Below, piece after piece: positions 24,186-32,779 of a stretch of DNA of 64,000 nt. The DNA lies in assembly GCA_910577255.1 (NCBI GenBank), contig CAJTMH010000004.1:124001-188000 (forward strand), written 5' to 3'. The position numbers and the translations under genes were made by a program. Every line of letters starts with the position of its first letter. The stretch's first letter is position 1. Under the pieces are notes generated by a model. That model did not search any database, was not told the DNA's origin, and was given only the letters and a program-made list of their open reading frames with translations. Source of the stretch: an uncultured Duncaniella sp. (GTDB lineage Bacteria; Bacteroidota; Bacteroidia; Bacteroidales; Muribaculaceae).

Positions 24186-24647
24186 TTACTGGTTTATGTC
24201 TATCGACTTAAGCCATTTCTGGACATCGAAACTCGGACAGGCTTTGGCCGCCACTTCGTTGTGGCCGATTATTCTGACTCCGGGGAAGCGGCAATGAAAG
24301 TCCTTTACATACGCTTCCATTGCCTTGAGCTGCGCAGGGGTGCGGGTATCCTTGGGCTTCATCGCCCTGTCACAGCCCCCGGCATATACCACATGACGAC
24401 TGACAGAATTGTAACCTTTGGCGCCATTAGTGATTTCCCACGGATCGACGTTGGCATCCTCGTTGTTATCGACCAGACGCTCAACGCTGCCGTCAAGATG
24501 AATAATGTCGGTGTAACCTACTTGTTTCCATCCACGGCCTCCGGCAGACACCGGGGAGAGGTGCATGCGCCGTATATCGGCAGCCGTCACCTCACGCCCT
24601 TCGGGTGTCGCCGTGCAGTGGAGGACTAAATACTGCAGCTTTGCCAT
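24186..24647 (-). CDS. N-acetylmuramoyl-L-alanine amidase (endolysin)
   Basis: A 153-residue Amidase_2/T7-lysozyme-like enzyme that cleaves the amide between MurNAc and L-Ala. Zinc ligands are visible: His in LVLHCTATPEGREV near the N-terminus, His in IIGHNEVAAKACPSFD and the Cys of KACP near the C-terminus. There is no signal peptide, so it must reach the wall through a holin or another export route. It is encoded beside the coiled-coil membrane protein and the candidate spanin, forming the lysis cassette, placed unusually between tail and capsid genes. A chromosomal relative occurs at 51176. Confidence 0.9.
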   Translation of the reverse strand: MAKLQYLVLHCTATPEGREVTAADIRRMHLSPVSAGGRGWKQVGYTDIIHLDGSVERLVDNNEDANVDPWEITNGAKGYNSVSRHVVYAGGCDRAMKPKDTRTPAQLKAMEAYVKDFHCRFPGVRIIGHNEVAAKACPSFDVQKWLKSIDINQ

Positions 24648-24649
24648 CT

Positions 24650-25723
24650 TTAACCCTTATTTGCTGCCGGGGCTTCGTATCCGCTCATTATGGCAGCTCC
24701 CGCATCCTGCTTCTTGAACAGGCAGATGAAGTAATGACGGAAGTTGATGAGGCTACGCTGGTTCAACGGGTCGGTGGATGCCTCGCTGTAATACATCTTG
24801 GTAGAGCCGGTGGCCTTGAATACACGGGGTGTGTAGAAGGCGAAGGAGGCTTGGAACTCGCCGGCTTCGGCAGTGGCACCTACAGCCTTCTTTTTACCGG
24901 CGGTGGTATAGAGCGGACATGCAGCATAGGTGTAAATGGTGAAGCCGTACAGATTGCCCACCTTTCCGGTGTTGCGGTCGATATTGAACTGTTCACGGAA
25001 AGTCTGGCTGACGAGGAGCAGGTCATTTACATGATCTGTACAAAGCACTAATCGACGGTTATCCGTGGGAACCTTAAGCTTGTCAAGGGCAGCTTTTAGC
25101 GCAACAAGGTCATTGGGAGTCAGACGGCGACGACCTGTTTCGGGATCGACCTCACCGGTGGTTTTCAACAGCGGGGTAGTGGCGCTGTTCTCGTTGGGGC
25201 AAAGCGCATGTGCAGCCTTGCGGAACTTGGCATCGCTGATGGCGTTGCCATGACTCTCTTTGACACGCGACATCTTGTCATAGGTAATGGCATGAAGCTC
25301 GTCATCTGTAATCGGGGTCGCCTTGGTCTGGAATTTGTCAAGGTTTATCGCGATATCTCCGTCATCAAGCTTCTGCGTCTCGATGGGATAGGTGGTGTTG
25401 TTGATCAGCACATCCGGGTCAACCCCCACATCCACGAGGTGTATGACATCGTTGTTGACTATCGAGGACTGGTCCGGCACCCCGTCGAGCCATGAGCCGC
25501 TGAGGAACTCGCGCAAAGCTTTGACAAGTTCGCCGGTCCATATCTCGGCATAGACACCGGCCCGGAGCGCGGATCCGACCGAAGGGACGAAACTCATCAC
25601 GGAACCCACGGCGACCATTGCGGCAGAACCCGCAAGGGGATGCACATCAACGGCAGTCGCCATGACCGCGCCCATCACAATGTTGAAAAGCAGGGCGCAA
25701 AGGATTTTTAATGTTGTTTTCAT
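24650..25723 (-). CDS. Major capsid protein
   Basis: A 357-residue protein encoded right after the protease/scaffold gene in the transcript, the usual order of Mu and HK97-like heads. Unusually, the first ~50 residues are hydrophobic (LKILCALLFNIVMGAVMATAV…) with a second hydrophobic run (SAAMVAVGSVMSFVPSVGSAL); these may be removed by the prohead protease. The mature part has E-loop-like and P-domain-like segments (NNTTYPIETQKLDDGDIAINLDKFQTKATPITDDE; later INFRHYFICLFKKQDAG) typical of Bacteroidota phage capsids. Assignment rests on position and length. Confidence 0.72.
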   Translation of the reverse strand: MKTTLKILCALLFNIVMGAVMATAVDVHPLAGSAAMVAVGSVMSFVPSVGSALRAGVYAEIWTGELVKALREFLSGSWLDGVPDQSSIVNNDVIHLVDVGVDPDVLINNTTYPIETQKLDDGDIAINLDKFQTKATPITDDELHAITYDKMSRVKESHGNAISDAKFRKAAHALCPNENSATTPLLKTTGEVDPETGRRRLTPNDLVALKAALDKLKVPTDNRRLVLCTDHVNDLLLVSQTFREQFNIDRNTGKVGNLYGFTIYTYAACPLYTTAGKKKAVGATAEAGEFQASFAFYTPRVFKATGSTKMYYSEASTDPLNQRSLINFRHYFICLFKKQDAGAAIMSGYEAPAANKG

Positions 25724-25742
25724 TTGCGGTTATTTTTGTTGG

Positions 25743-26201
25743 TTAGATGTTGCAGTCCATGCCGTACTCGGATTTGTAGAGACGGCGGTATTCGCCGGGG
25801 TTGTCCTTTCGAAGCTTCAGAAGCTCCTCCTCCGGAACCTCGCTGAGTTTGGTGTAGGTCTTGGCTTCTCCTGAAACCGGGGTCGTATCACTTGAGGAGT
25901 TTACCGTCTTGCTAAGGCGGGCACGCGGGGACATGGCATCAAGAGTTGCTTTAAGCGAGTCGATGCCGATTGTTTTGCCGAGGTTGATGAAGTGTTCCTT
26001 CTTGTCCTCGGTAAGGCGATTTTCTCTGATGGCAAGCTCCACTGCGGATGTCACCTGAGTAAGCTCGAGCCCGGCCTTGTCTTTCTTTAACTGCTCGTTC
26101 TCGGTCGCGGCGGCTTGTAATTCCGTCACTTTGGCGAGAACTGCCGTTTCATCTGCCGTTTCCGGCAAGCCCAGTTTAAGGGCAATGGTCTTGAGTTCCA
26201 T
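25743..26201 (-). CDS. Possible internally initiated scaffold protein (Mu Z-like)
   Basis: An in-frame ATG at 26201 (MELKTIALKLGL) marks the junction between protease and helical scaffold domains, and is preceded by an A-rich stretch (aaacaacaaaacagcaa) of the kind Bacteroidota ribosomes favour. Independent initiation would yield a 152-residue scaffold, as in Mu gene Z. This is an inference from domain layout. Confidence 0.35.
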   Translation of the reverse strand: MELKTIALKLGLPETADETAVLAKVTELQAAATENEQLKKDKAGLELTQVTSAVELAIRENRLTEDKKEHFINLGKTIGIDSLKATLDAMSPRARLSKTVNSSSDTTPVSGEAKTYTKLSEVPEEELLKLRKDNPGEYRRLYKSEYGMDCNI

Positions 26202-26690
26202 TTGCTGTTTTGTTGTTTGAGGTTTATTACTGAGTGCGGGCAGGGGGTTCTCGCTGTCTCTGCCCAGCGTTATCTGCTTTCCATTATGGCGCATGACTAT
26301 GGCGTTGTCATTGGCACCGATATCTACTATGGAGGTCTCGAAGATTTTGCTCTTCGTGATTGTGGGAGCGGTCTGCCCGGCGACGAGATGTTCCGGCTCC
26401 TCGCTAAGTTCAAGCACGTCGATGCCTATGCTCACCATGCGGAGGGAACCGACCTCCCACTGTTTCTTACACTGTTTCGACAACTCGGTCGCACAGTCGA
26501 AGACCGGCTCCCCGGTAATCTCACCGTCCTTGACCTCTATGTCCTTCATGAAGCCGATGACCTTGCCTCGCTCGTGCATATATAGCAGCACAGGGTTCCG
26601 CTCATACTGCGCGGTATCGCACCCGGCTGTCAGCACCCGGCTGCCATGGCTGTTCAGGCTGTCGTCCGTTAGTCTTACTCGTTTTCCCAT
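25743..26690 (-). CDS. Prohead protease fused to scaffold (Mu I / HK97 S78-like)
   Basis: A 315-residue head maturation protein. Residues 1-150 resemble S78 prohead proteases: a D…YERNPVLLYMHERGKVIGFM segment with candidate His 39, then GSLRMVSIGIDV with candidate nucleophile Ser 87. Residues from about 164 are a helical scaffold (coiled coil TELQAAATENEQLKKDK…) ending in YRRLYKSEYGMDCNI. It is the first gene of the leftward late operon and faces the terminase operon across a 168-nt control region. Mu encodes its scaffold (Z) as an internal start in the protease gene I; Met 164 here could serve the same purpose. Confidence 0.78.
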   Translation of the reverse strand: MGKRVRLTDDSLNSHGSRVLTAGCDTAQYERNPVLLYMHERGKVIGFMKDIEVKDGEITGEPVFDCATELSKQCKKQWEVGSLRMVSIGIDVLELSEEPEHLVAGQTAPTITKSKIFETSIVDIGANDNAIVMRHNGKQITLGRDSENPLPALSNKPQTTKQQMELKTIALKLGLPETADETAVLAKVTELQAAATENEQLKKDKAGLELTQVTSAVELAIRENRLTEDKKEHFINLGKTIGIDSLKATLDAMSPRARLSKTVNSSSDTTPVSGEAKTYTKLSEVPEEELLKLRKDNPGEYRRLYKSEYGMDCNI

Positions 26691-26747
26691 TGCGATGTGA
26701 TGCGTTTGAATTTCGATGCAATATTACAGGGTAATTCCCTGCCTGAC

Positions 26748-26799
26748 AAAAAAGTGTGAAACGGTTGCACACTTCTATGAAACCATTGCTCACTTTTTT
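26748..26799. promoter_or_regulatory. Divergent late control region with 21-bp-spaced direct repeats
   Basis: Two direct repeats, TGAAACGGTTGCACACTT (26757-26774) and TGAAACCATTGCTCACTT (26778-26795), match at 15 of 18 positions and start exactly 21 bp apart, two helical turns. They are enclosed by an inverted repeat aaaaaagtg / cactttttt (26748-26756, 26791-26799). The element lies between the leftward capsid/tail operon and the rightward terminase operon, so it is probably the binding site of a late activator. Confidence 0.6.
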
Positions 26800-26858
26800 T
26801 GCCGGCACGGTCGAACTCGCCACTTTTGCATTGCAAAAGCGCAAAAATCATTATCATC

Positions 26859-27332
26859 ATGACTAAAGCAGAACTGGAAAAAAAGAAATCCACAGCCCGG
26901 GCACTGTTCATGTCCGGCATGGAGCAGACAGAGATAGCCGACAAGACCGGCGTGTCACGCACGACCATATCGAAGTGGTGCACAGCCGAGGGATGGAAGG
27001 AGGCCCGAGCCGCCAAAAACATAACCCGTCCGGAACTCGTCAACAAGCTGCTCCTGACAATCGACAACCTCATTGAGCAGGTCAACAGCTCTAAAGACCC
27101 GGCTATGATGTCCTCTCTCGGTGACAGACTCGCAAAGCTATCATCGGTAATAGAGAAGCTCGACAAGAAGGCCAATGTGGTGGATGCGATTGAGGTGTTC
27201 ACCGCTTTCTCGAAATGGCTCGAATTCAGGGCTAAGACAGACCCGGAAGTCACCGTGGAGCTCATCAAGCAGATCAATCGTTTTCAGGACAAGTTCATAA
27301 TCGAATCGGTGGGCAAAGGCTCACTGGCATGA
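26859..27332 (+). CDS. Terminase small subunit-like protein (HTH)
   Basis: A 157-residue protein with an N-terminal helix-turn-helix (QTEIADKTGVSRTTISKWCTAEGWKE, about 23-50), as in Mu-type small terminase/DUF1804-like proteins that recognise the packaging site, followed by a helical oligomerisation region. The start at 26859 (MTKAELEKKKS) is preferred; the frame runs open further upstream through the control region. Terminase large subunit follows after 4 nt. Confidence 0.75.
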   Translation: MTKAELEKKKSTARALFMSGMEQTEIADKTGVSRTTISKWCTAEGWKEARAAKNITRPELVNKLLLTIDNLIEQVNSSKDPAMMSSLGDRLAKLSSVIEKLDKKANVVDAIEVFTAFSKWLEFRAKTDPEVTVELIKQINRFQDKFIIESVGKGSLA

Positions 27333-27336
27333 TACT

Positions 27337-28905
27337 ATGGCAAAAAAGCTGACGGCTGACCAGAAAGTCGCTCTGGAGAAATGGCGGGAGCATTGCCGGG
27401 ATGTGCAGTCGATGACGGGCGTGTCCCTCGCGGTGGCACGCGAATCTCCGGCGGAGCGTGACCGGCGCATCAAAAGGCTGCTTTCCAATTACAATGAATT
27501 CTGCGAGTATTATTTCGCACACTTCATGACGCTCCGGGACAAATCCACCGGGGAGGTGGTAAAGGTTATACACAACGCGCCTTTCCACACCAAAGCAGCC
27601 ATGAAGATCAGGAACACACCGAACCTGAAGGCGGTGTTCAAATGGCCGCGTGGTCATGCCAAATCCACCCATATCGGAGTATTCATTCCCCTTTGGCTGA
27701 TTTTCCAACCGAAGCGCCTGATTGATTTCATGGTGACGGTAGGCAAGTCGGAGGACAGCGCCGTGCGTCTGCTCGGAGACCTTCAGGCGGAGCTTGAGTA
27801 TAACCAGAAGCTGATTGCTGATTTCGGCGAACAGAAGAACCTCGGCTCATGGCTCGAAGGGGAATTCAAAACCAAGGGCGGGGCCAAGTTCCTCGCCGTG
27901 GGGCGCGGCCAGTCACCCCGAGGTCTGCGTGACCGGGAGGCCCGTCCTGACTTCATAGTCATAGACGACTTGGACGATGACGAAACGTGCCGCAACGAAA
28001 AGCGCGTGAAGGATTTGACCGATTGGGTCAAGGAAGCTTTGTTCGGCGCGCTCGACGTGGGACGTGGCCGCTTCATCATGGTCGGCAACCTTATATCCAA
28101 AACCTCTGTCCTCGCAAATATATGCGCCTCGAAGGGAGTCCATGTGTCGGAAATAAAGGCTGTCGATGCCGAAGGAAATCCGGTGTGGGCGGATAAATGG
28201 ACACGCGAGGAGGCGGAGGCTTACCGTGAATTCGTGGGCTATCGTGCATGGGAAAAGGAAATGATGCATAATCCGATAAAGGACGGTACTATCTTCCGGC
28301 ACGAGTGGATACGCTTCAAGAAGATACTTCCGCTGCATAAATACGACATGCTCGTGTGCTATACCGACCCCTCGTTCAAATCAACGACCTCTAACGACTA
28401 TAAAGCCTCGCGTCTGTGGGGCAAGGTCGGCACTGAACTGCATCTGATCGACTGTTATGTGCGGCAGGACACGGTATCGGGCATGGTCCGCTGGCTATAT
28501 AATCTTTACGAGTCTTTGCCGGACGATGTGGTGGTGTCATTCTTCATGGAAGCGAATTTCATGCAGGACATAATCCTTGACGAATTCGATGCGGAAGGGC
28601 GACTCAGGGGATATCAGCTCCCCTTGATGCCGGACACCCGAAAAAAGCCGGAAAAGATACAGCGCATCGAGGCTGTGTCGCCGCTGTGGGAGCGTGGCAA
28701 GGTTTTCTACAACGAGGAGCTGAAGGAGTCGCCGGACATGCAGGTCGGAATCGACCAGACCCTTTCGCTTGAGCGTGGCTCCCGCGCCCATGACGACGCT
28801 CCGGATGCTGACGAGGGTGCTATATGGATTCTCCAGCGATGCTCAAGACAAGAAGTTTTCAAACCGGTGGTCATCGAAAGACGGTCACCCAAAAATATGT
28901 GGTAA
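27337..28905 (+). CDS. Terminase large subunit
   Basis: A 522-residue packaging motor and nuclease. The ATPase domain shows a Walker A-like KWPRGHAKST at about 102-111 and a Walker B FIVIDDLDDDE at about 206-216, with a coupling segment MVGNLIS at about 248. The C-terminal RNase H-like nuclease begins near YDMLVCYTDPSF (conserved Asp) and continues with VVSFFMEANFMQD and a DDAPDADEGA motif near the end. Length fits Mu gp28-type terminases. It is the second gene of the rightward head operon. Confidence 0.92.
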   Translation: MAKKLTADQKVALEKWREHCRDVQSMTGVSLAVARESPAERDRRIKRLLSNYNEFCEYYFAHFMTLRDKSTGEVVKVIHNAPFHTKAAMKIRNTPNLKAVFKWPRGHAKSTHIGVFIPLWLIFQPKRLIDFMVTVGKSEDSAVRLLGDLQAELEYNQKLIADFGEQKNLGSWLEGEFKTKGGAKFLAVGRGQSPRGLRDREARPDFIVIDDLDDDETCRNEKRVKDLTDWVKEALFGALDVGRGRFIMVGNLISKTSVLANICASKGVHVSEIKAVDAEGNPVWADKWTREEAEAYREFVGYRAWEKEMMHNPIKDGTIFRHEWIRFKKILPLHKYDMLVCYTDPSFKSTTSNDYKASRLWGKVGTELHLIDCYVRQDTVSGMVRWLYNLYESLPDDVVVSFFMEANFMQDIILDEFDAEGRLRGYQLPLMPDTRKKPEKIQRIEAVSPLWERGKVFYNEELKESPDMQVGIDQTLSLERGSRAHDDAPDADEGAIWILQRCSRQEVFKPVVIERRSPKNMW

Positions 28906-28907
28906 CT

Positions 28908-29138
28908 ATGATAGAGAGAATCAGACAGTATGTATTCGCATGGCGCTATCGTCGCGCTGTGCGCAAAGCAAAGGAGCTCGCCGGACTGTTCGGCATGAGA
29001 TATTATGTCATATCCCTGAACGGTAAGCTCAAGGTTGTGCCCAAGCAGACCATAAAGGAGCTTGTGCGCCGCAAGAGGTTCCGCAAGGGAGTGACTGTCG
29101 ATGACATAGAGAAAAAAGCGCTGTTTGTAACCCGATAA
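28908..29138 (+). CDS. Small basic hypothetical protein
   Basis: A 76-residue, strongly basic protein (MIERIRQYVFAWRYRRAVRKAKELAG…) whose ATG at 28908 follows the terminase stop by 2 nt; a longer frame to 28824 overlaps the terminase and is rejected. It has one helical N-terminal part and a KELVRRKRFRKG patch that could bind nucleic acid. Conserved position between terminase and gp36-like genes; function unknown. Confidence 0.7.
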   Translation: MIERIRQYVFAWRYRRAVRKAKELAGLFGMRYYVISLNGKLKVVPKQTIKELVRRKRFRKGVTVDDIEKKALFVTR

Positions 29139-29149
29139 CCTTTTATAAT

Positions 29150-29566
29150 ATGTTTGTGACAGATGATGATTACAGCGTGGTTGTCGGTGATGACGCACTG
29201 AAGGTGATATCCCGTGCTTCAGTCGAGAACCGTGCCAATGCCGAACTTGAGGCGATGGAGGAGATTTCCGGATATCTGCGACCGGTATATGACTGCGCCG
29301 CAATATTCGGCTCCGAGGGGGACGGCCGCAACCGGCTAATTGTGATGTACACGGTTGATATAGCCCTATACCACATGGTGGCTTCTTTACCGCAAAAGAT
29401 GGGTATTGAGATACGCAAGGAGCGCTACGAGCGCGCCATCAAATGGCTCGAAGGGGTCCAGTCCGGGAAAATAGTGCCTGATCTGCCTGTTGTAGATGAC
29501 TCCGACAATTCCCCTACAAATACAATAATTTATCACTCGGAACGAAAGCTCCGGCATAACTGGTAA
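29150..29566 (+). CDS. Mu gp36-like (DUF1320) head-tail connector
   Basis: A 138-residue protein starting MFVTDDDYSVVVGDDAL, with helices typical of DUF1320/Mu gp36 (EEISGYLRPVYDC, VDIALYHMVASLP, ERYERAIKWLEGVQSGKI). It is thought to be part of the neck linking portal and tail. It lies between terminase and portal, an order seen in Mu-like phages of Bacteroidota. Confidence 0.72.
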   Translation: MFVTDDDYSVVVGDDALKVISRASVENRANAELEAMEEISGYLRPVYDCAAIFGSEGDGRNRLIVMYTVDIALYHMVASLPQKMGIEIRKERYERAIKWLEGVQSGKIVPDLPVVDDSDNSPTNTIIYHSERKLRHNW

Positions 29567-29570
29567 CGGT

Positions 29571-30893
29571 ATGAATATTCTCGACAATTTTCTTCAGAAT
29601 TTCCGCTCAAGGAAAACTGAAGCTCCAATACTGCATACACCGCATGGTGATCTTAATCTCGCCAAGCCCGGAGACCGCAAGAAGTTCCAACGCACGGTGT
29701 TTGAGATTCAACGGGTGACCGATGCCTTAACCCAACAGGACATAGCCGACTGGCGCATGGCTTGGCAGATGGCATTGAACGTTGACTCACCAAACCGCCG
29801 CAAGTTATACGATATATATCGGGATGTGGATGCCGACCCGCACCTCTCCGGCTGTACCACCCAGCGCCGGGGATTCGTGATGTCCCGATCATTCAAACTC
29901 GTAAACGCCTCCGGCGACGAGGATGAGAAAGCTCGGCATTATTTCGACCAGTCATGGTTCAAACAGCTCCTGAGACTCGCACATGATTCCATCTGGTGGG
30001 GGCATTCACTGATCGAGCTCGGGGAACTTACCCGTGACGGCGACGGTTGCCTCTGCTATGACGGCGTGAAGCTCATCCCCCGAAAACATGTGATCCCGGA
30101 ATACCATCGTTGTGTTGTGAATATCGGCGACGACTGGAAATCCGGGGTTAACTATCACGAGGCACCCTACGCCGACTGGCTTATAGAGGCCGGTTTGCCG
30201 GATGACCTCGGGATTTATCTCAAGGCTGCCCAGCAGACCATACCGAAAAAACATGCCAATGCGTTCTGGGACGCTTTCGCTGAGATTTTCGGGATGCCGA
30301 TGCGCATTGCCCGAACCACGACACGCGACCCTAAGGAGTGGAACCGCCTCGAAAAGATGATGCGGGATGCCGGAACCGCTCTCTCCATGGTCGCCGGCAT
30401 GGAGACCGAGATACAGTTTGTCGAGTCCGGAAAGGGCGACGCTTTCAACGTCTATGACAAGCGCATCGACAGGGCAAACTCGGAGTTGTCAAAACTTACC
30501 ATCGGGCAGACCATGACCATCGAGGACGGCTCCTCCCTTTCACAATCGGAAACTCACCTTCAGGTGTTCGAGAACCTTGTTGAGTCAGACCGGGATATGC
30601 TGCGCGACATAGTGAACAATCAGCTCATACCACGAATGATAAAACACGGTTTCCCTCTGAAGGGACTGCGTTTTGAATGGAATGATGCGGTTGATTACAC
30701 TCCGGAACAGCAGATTCAATACGAGACTATGATTGCCGACCGTTACGAAGTTGATCCGTCATATTTTGCCGACAAATACGGCATGCCGGTCGGAGAGCGT
30801 CGCGACAGGATGCCAGAACCTCCGACAGATAGTTCTGACGATAATCCTGACGATGACGGAAAGCAAAAGAATTCCCGCCGTTTTTTCGACTGA
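29571..30893 (+). CDS. Portal protein (DUF935, Mu gp29-like)
   Basis: A 440-residue portal subunit; twelve copies form the DNA gate of the head. The DUF935 pattern is visible: LTQQDIADWRMAWQMALNVDSPNR, YRDVDADPHLSGCTTQRR, WWGHSLIELGEL and the KHANAFWDAFAEIFGMPMRIARTTT segment, with SSLSQSETHLQVFENLVESDRDMLRDIVNNQLIPRM near the C-terminus. The tail is acidic and disordered (PPTDSSDDNPDDDGKQ). The stop overlaps the likely start of the F-like gene. Confidence 0.92.
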   Translation: MNILDNFLQNFRSRKTEAPILHTPHGDLNLAKPGDRKKFQRTVFEIQRVTDALTQQDIADWRMAWQMALNVDSPNRRKLYDIYRDVDADPHLSGCTTQRRGFVMSRSFKLVNASGDEDEKARHYFDQSWFKQLLRLAHDSIWWGHSLIELGELTRDGDGCLCYDGVKLIPRKHVIPEYHRCVVNIGDDWKSGVNYHEAPYADWLIEAGLPDDLGIYLKAAQQTIPKKHANAFWDAFAEIFGMPMRIARTTTRDPKEWNRLEKMMRDAGTALSMVAGMETEIQFVESGKGDAFNVYDKRIDRANSELSKLTIGQTMTIEDGSSLSQSETHLQVFENLVESDRDMLRDIVNNQLIPRMIKHGFPLKGLRFEWNDAVDYTPEQQIQYETMIADRYEVDPSYFADKYGMPVGERRDRMPEPPTDSSDDNPDDDGKQKNSRRFFD

Positions 30894-31018
30894 GCCCCGC
30901 TGACTATGCGGGGCTGCATGAGCGTTATGCCCGGTGGCTCGGCGACAATCCCCCGACACTGACTCTCGGGAAAGAGGAGGATGCTTTACGCAAGCGACTC
31001 TCCGGATTATTCAATGGT

Positions 31019-32212
31019 ATGATGAAAGCTGTGTACAAAACAGACGGCGCAGAACTTGCCATCGACATATTGTCAACCCCTCAAGTCCGGGAATTCATGG
31101 ATGCCCATGCGGTGGCTCTCGACTCGTCGTTTGAAAAGGTCGATATGTCGGACGCCATGCGCCGGAGGCTTCAACGCTCAAACTTCGTTTTCTCCGGCAT
31201 GAAGTCGTACCATGAGGTCAATGAGGCTCTCTCGTTGCTTTATGATGATAACGGTGTTATAAAGCCGTTCGAACAGTTTTTGAACGATGCCCGGAATATC
31301 GATGAGATCTACAACCGCAACTGGCTCCGGTCTGAGTATAATTTCGTGGCTTCATCGGCACAGATGGCTTCCAAATGGGAAAGGTTCATGGCTGACGGTG
31401 ACCGTTACAATCTCCAGTACCGAACCCAGAAGGATGACAAGGTGCGTCCGGAACATGCCGCTCTCGACGGTGTGACGCTGCCGCCTTCGGATTCTTTCTG
31501 GGAAGAATTCTATCCGCCCAACGGTTGGAACTGCCGTTGCACCGTGGTTCAGGTGCGCAAATCTAAATACACCGAGACTCCGCATGACGAGGCTATGCGT
31601 CTCGGCGATGACGCTCTCCAGCGCGACACCAAGGGGATATTCCGTTTCAATCCCGGACTGGAGCAAAAGTCTGTCCCGGATTACAACCCATACACCATCC
31701 GTCGCTGCCGGGACTGCGACATAGCCAAAGGGAAGCTCAAGCTCGCCCGGGCATTCGTGCCGGACAATGAGGTCTGCGCGGCTTGCAAGTACATACGCTC
31801 CTGTCTGGAATTCCGCCGAGATCCCGGGTTCGTGAATTATCGTAAAAGTATCGTTGAAGATGCGACCAGACTTGAAGCCGGGCATCCGAATCTGGCGACA
31901 GGGAATTTTTACCAGACTAAAAAATCATTCAAACGTGGAATAGCCCATGCCATGAATATCGAGGAGGCTGAAATGTTCTCCAAAATCAATCTGCACATAT
32001 CAGATCTTGTTTATGTGCGCGAGAGCCCATTGGGTGAAGTCAAAGATATGACGAACCCGAAGGCTATCGCGAACATCAAAAAGAAAAAGGAGCGTGGCGT
32101 AACCGGATATAACGTTTATGAGCTTCAACTCGGTTCCGACACTTGGATTGTAAAGACCGAAGTCTATAAAGAGCGCACTGAAGCCATATACCATATAATG
32201 AAAAAAGAGTAA
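31019..32212 (+). CDS. Mu F-like head morphogenesis protein with extra C-terminal domain
   Basis: At least 397 residues. The Mu F-like core includes RNWLRSEYNFVASSAQMASKWERF, QYRTQKDDKVRPEHAALDGVTLPPSDSFW and FYPPNGWNCRCTVVQV, all signatures of the SPP1 gp7/Mu F minor head family. Four Cys in CRDCDIAKG and CAACKYIRSC may bind zinc. The last ~110 residues (from about 290) form a separate domain with HISDLVYVRESPLGEV and ELQLGSDTWIVKTEVY…EAIYHIM, resembling the barnase/EndoU/colicin/RelE-like (PBECR) domains often fused here. The frame is open upstream to 30857 without an ATG; a CTG at 30890 overlapping the portal stop could be the real start and adds ADYAGLHERYARWL, which looks family-like. 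Confidence 0.8.
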   Translation: MMKAVYKTDGAELAIDILSTPQVREFMDAHAVALDSSFEKVDMSDAMRRRLQRSNFVFSGMKSYHEVNEALSLLYDDNGVIKPFEQFLNDARNIDEIYNRNWLRSEYNFVASSAQMASKWERFMADGDRYNLQYRTQKDDKVRPEHAALDGVTLPPSDSFWEEFYPPNGWNCRCTVVQVRKSKYTETPHDEAMRLGDDALQRDTKGIFRFNPGLEQKSVPDYNPYTIRRCRDCDIAKGKLKLARAFVPDNEVCAACKYIRSCLEFRRDPGFVNYRKSIVEDATRLEAGHPNLATGNFYQTKKSFKRGIAHAMNIEEAEMFSKINLHISDLVYVRESPLGEVKDMTNPKAIANIKKKKERGVTGYNVYELQLGSDTWIVKTEVYKERTEAIYHIMKKE

Positions 32213-32374
32213 GCAATAACCCACACGTCGATCACATACGACTTTAAAGGCTAAAACCTACTCTTTGAGTGCAAAGATAACACATTAATTTCAAATATAG
32301 TTGATGTTATGAGCTAAAAATATCATTGTCCCTCCGGGGAGGACATAAAAATGCCCCCGGCTTGTTAAACAGTC

Positions 32375-32471
32375 GTCTCACTTACTCTTTAACACAAACA
32401 CGGATTCACCGGCCGCCGGGAGCATTATGCCTTACCGGCCGGTGAATCCGTGCTATTTGAATAAGTGAGAC
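32375..32471. repeat. Large nested inverted repeat before the small HTH gene
   Basis: An outer 10-bp repeat (gtctcactta 32375-32384 / taagtgagac 32462-32471) encloses a perfect 16-bp stem (cacggattcaccggcc 32399-32414 / ggccggtgaatccgtg 32437-32452) with a 22-nt loop. It lies in the 286-nt gap 32213-32498, which has no gene. It may terminate the head operon, act as a DNA-binding site or form a structured RNA. Confidence 0.6.
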
Positions 32472-32498
32472 ACTGCAAAATTAACAATTAATTTCGAT

Positions 32499-32741
32499 AT
32501 GACGATATTTGAGATACTGAAATTCAACCGGGAACTGCTTGAAAGGCTACGCAATATCGGTGTGCGTCTCGAGGACACACGTTATATTGACCTTTTCGGT
32601 GAATTCAACGATATGGTTCTTGCCGGGGAAAAGGTGTCCTATGCGGTAGCCGTCCTTGCCGAGAAATACGGTATCAGCGAAAGGAAGGTATATAGCCTTG
32701 TCAGGCATTTCCGCAATGACTGCAATCCGGGTGCAGTGTGA
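32499..32741 (+). CDS. Small HTH protein, possible Mor-like activator
   Basis: An 80-residue protein (MTIFEILKFNRELLERLRNIGVRLEDTRYIDLFGEFNDM…). The second half, GEKVSYAVAVLAEKYGISERKVYSLVRHF, reads as a helix-turn-helix, and the overall design (helical dimerisation part followed by HTH) is like the Mor/C activators of Mu, which switch on middle and late genes. It is shorter than Mor (129 residues). The large inverted repeat directly upstream and the paired repeats at 26757 are candidate binding sites. Activator role is inferred. Confidence 0.6.
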   Translation: MTIFEILKFNRELLERLRNIGVRLEDTRYIDLFGEFNDMVLAGEKVSYAVAVLAEKYGISERKVYSLVRHFRNDCNPGAV

Positions 32742-32779
32742 TTGGTCTTTGCCGTGGTGAAGGGGTGTCTCCCCTGCTC

